A DNA stretch of 64,000 bases from Magnetococcales bacterium. GTDB taxonomy: Bacteria > Pseudomonadota > Magnetococcia > Magnetococcales > JADGCH01. The notes below the pieces were generated by a model, which saw only the letters and a list, made by a program, of their open reading frames with translations, was not told the DNA's origin and did no database searches. The stretch lies in contig JADGCH010000001.1 of NCBI GenBank assembly GCA_015229115.1, forward strand, positions 1 to 64,000. Direction: 5' to 3'. Position numbers and translations under genes: made by a program. This document shows positions 63,501 through 64,000 of the stretch, piece after piece (the stretch's first letter is position 1; the number at the start of each line of letters is the position of its first letter).

Positions 63501-63601
63501 GGAAGATTGACGATATTGCCTGAAAAGGTCACCGTCTGTTCAGACGGAGCCCCGTCCTGGAACAGCAGCGAGCGGGTGATTTCGTGGTTGACGATGGCCA
63601 T
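60524..63601 (-). CDS. Large FecR/cadherin-repeat surface protein
   Basis: About 1025 residues with no signal peptide at the start. Order: a unique N-terminus (1-120), a FecR-like domain (about 125-245; SGAQVKFVFSDGTTFQIGE, TPVAVVGIRGSAVDGEV), a charged Glu/Lys/Gln-rich stretch (about 300-457), and three to four cadherin-like repeats (470-930; TNDAP and VNDAP linkers). A Ser/Thr-rich tail has a run of seven Ser. Many such proteins are secreted by type I systems; the downstream TolC gene fits this. No RTX nonapeptides are seen. Start ATG at 63601 is used; a TTG at 63619 is less likely. Confidence 0.8.
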   Translation of the reverse strand: MAIVNHEITRSLLFQDGAPSEQTVTFSGNIVNLPDVHFLLEGEYHRSGADLIVENPQGDRIVVTDYFNGGTSPYLVASNGAVVTPAMVQHLLVAEAPVVMVAGPDNWPIPPVGPTIGTVDRIVGKVLARGQDGQVRILAKGDAIYQGDVIKSSAGAQVKFVFSDGTTFQIGENARGILDEYLFNPSAAQGQFGVTVMTGIFRYTSGQIATLNKNAQHSTIKTPVAVVGIRGSAVDGEVTSSGETKVVLDHGNVTVSDPMGQGSITLAPGVGASIPASGGPPKPFVPPPSFTNRLQSQLSPQSFEQKEKHEQQQQQHKEQESRGTESRSESLEGVTKAADEQKGDKQPAAQASGDTGNQKIVEKLIKEGDDTTKDAEKDKPSIEPEKVQDASGSEVVDAVVDKVEEELEKIEVKVEQQKEEMSAQSEEQGKALEEEKTQEEEAQEETVEIDPAVAALAALEAARVKAATPPVVVGFAKQGVEVSESGDPASPPVTVTFSKDDFKDATSAPLSTGTVRISALPDATKEGVLSLSGTAVTAGQSVPVDKLDQLVFKPVQDWNGSTTIQWQASSPDGDHYSDAAAITVTIAATNDAPTLITGTISGTENQSLALTAAMFTSRFKDVDGDALATVRITGLPDHGVLNLNGQPVTLDQEIAASELGNLQFVPNEGEYWSGSTDLTWQGSDGTVYSNEATMVLAIDRTSPSLDYALLETVGGRENGTITLTEAMLANQPNATADEKMDPDTPASQVIYTLASLPGYGDLLLNNTQLTEASTFTLDDVKNGRVSYRHGGSEDYQDSFSFTVMDEHGSTTATDVTDFAITVTPVNDAPQMTAATVALSSRTFEVSDLLGSVTDSEGDAIGVAVTRLDNSQGNWQFSLDGENWQAFGTPSSSAATLLDDSDWIRFEPRTGASGRASIDFVAWDHTTGEHGDTGINTTTGSGNAFSNTTATASVASSDSTPSAAIPTFQEVFSSTHEEIKIPSSSSSSSASTISPYVDDTTTATSAPPLLPLSHLLPDEQQHAMMV

Positions 63602-63642
63602 ATCGGTAACATCCTTCAAAGAGATAAAAATGGCAATAATAC

Positions 63643-63669
63643 TTATCGGCTACGATACAGCATAAATGA
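63643..63669 (-). promoter_or_regulatory. Sigma-28-like promoter before the FecR/cadherin gene
   Basis: On the minus strand TCATTTAT, 11 nt, then an exact GCCGATAA. This is the FliA-type -10 with a partial -35 at the right spacing. It lies about 40 nt upstream of the ATG at 63601. The exact -10 makes it the stronger of the two sigma-28 candidates in this window. Confidence 0.5.
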
Positions 63670-63812
63670 TACCATAGGAAGAGATATTGTCGCATGGTGA
63701 CTATGTGGTAGGGACCGCATCTGGCATTGCCATTGCTTGGGAGACCTACCTACCCATCTTCCGAAGATAACACATTCAATCACCGTTCAGAATCTCAAGG
63801 GAAACAGGGCCG

Positions 63813-64000
63813 ATGCGGGGGCTATTGTTGCTGGCCATGGAAGATTTCTGCGACAGCCACATCGGGGCTGGCAGCTGGACACAAGTTGTCGAGCTAAGCG
63901 GCCTGCCGATGGTTGACGAGCTGGTTCCGGAGCAGGATTACCCCGATAGCCATTGGCAGGCGCTGTTTGATGCCGCCAGCCAACTGGCCCAGCAGCCAGT
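63813..64000 (+). CDS. H-NOX (heme NO-binding) domain protein, 5' end only
   Basis: Sixty-two residues are visible before the right edge. The start MRGLLLLAMEDFCDSHIGAGSW, then ELSGLPMVDELVPEQDYPDSHW, follows the HNOB pattern (MKGI...L.E.......G.W......AGL....Y....YPD). H-NOX proteins bind NO or O2 through a heme; the axial His would lie further right. The product could be a stand-alone sensor or the front of a larger signalling protein. A start at 63837 is possible but would remove the conserved first helix. Confidence 0.75.
   Translation, partial: MRGLLLLAMEDFCDSHIGAGSWTQVVELSGLPMVDELVPEQDYPDSHWQALFDAASQLAQQP

Overview
The window is gene-dense DNA (about 57% G+C by eye) from a Gram-negative proteobacterium. 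Lipid A core synthesis (waaA), two TolC-type outer-membrane channels, an MSHA-type pilus/secretion locus with a secretin, c-type cytochromes, a QmoAB-HdrCB module of dissimilatory sulfur metabolism, ThyX and an H-NOX gene together suggest a sulfur-metabolising, flagellated, low-oxygen bacterium. The gene mix would fit a Magnetococcia-like lineage. That assignment is inference: no magnetosome gene or rRNA is present to test it.

Layout. 1-3473 (minus): a type III-like restriction endonuclease (3' end off the window) overlapped by an NYN-domain nuclease gene, a probable defence locus. 3677-10411 (minus): a HI0933-type flavoprotein, hdrB, hdrC, qmoB, qmoA and fur. 10559-12655 (plus): tsaD and gpsA, with a degenerate orphan antitoxin gene on the other strand at 12630-12890. 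12959-14589: a periplasmic metallophore/cobalamin-type binding protein and a cytochrome b561. 14611-29023: a continuous plus-strand run with gaps of 0-10 nt or overlaps. It encodes a TolC channel, membrane-fusion protein, RND pump, two Met-rich membrane paralogs, a cNMP-binding-like domain fused to an SLC13 carrier, an orphan ABC-type binding protein, a PP2C/anti-sigma kinase sensor, a STAS protein and a TPR-SLOG-like class III cyclase. I regard this as the most interesting unit in the window.

29074-43549 (plus) is mostly housekeeping: cytochrome c', ileS, lspA, a diguanylate cyclase, a small cytochrome c, a hybrid kinase, purA, ispA, dxs, a second diguanylate cyclase, thyX and trmB. 43583-44098 holds a candidate small RNA with promoter and terminator, and a divergently promoted small secreted Cys protein. 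44194-47804: an EAL phosphodiesterase and malic enzyme. 47817-50122 (minus): waaA and rfbB. 50277-57965 (plus): mshL, mshN-like, mshM, mshE and mshG. 57983-63601: a small disordered protein, a HAD hydrolase, a TolC-family protein and a large FecR/cadherin-repeat protein. Two minus-strand genes here carry sigma-28-like promoter sequences. 63813-64000: start of an H-NOX gene.

Three c-di-GMP enzymes (two GGDEF, one EAL), a class III cyclase, a partner-switching cassette and a hybrid kinase make the window rich in signalling. No stretch over 300 bases lacks a gene. I saw no tRNA, rRNA, CRISPR array or insertion sequence.
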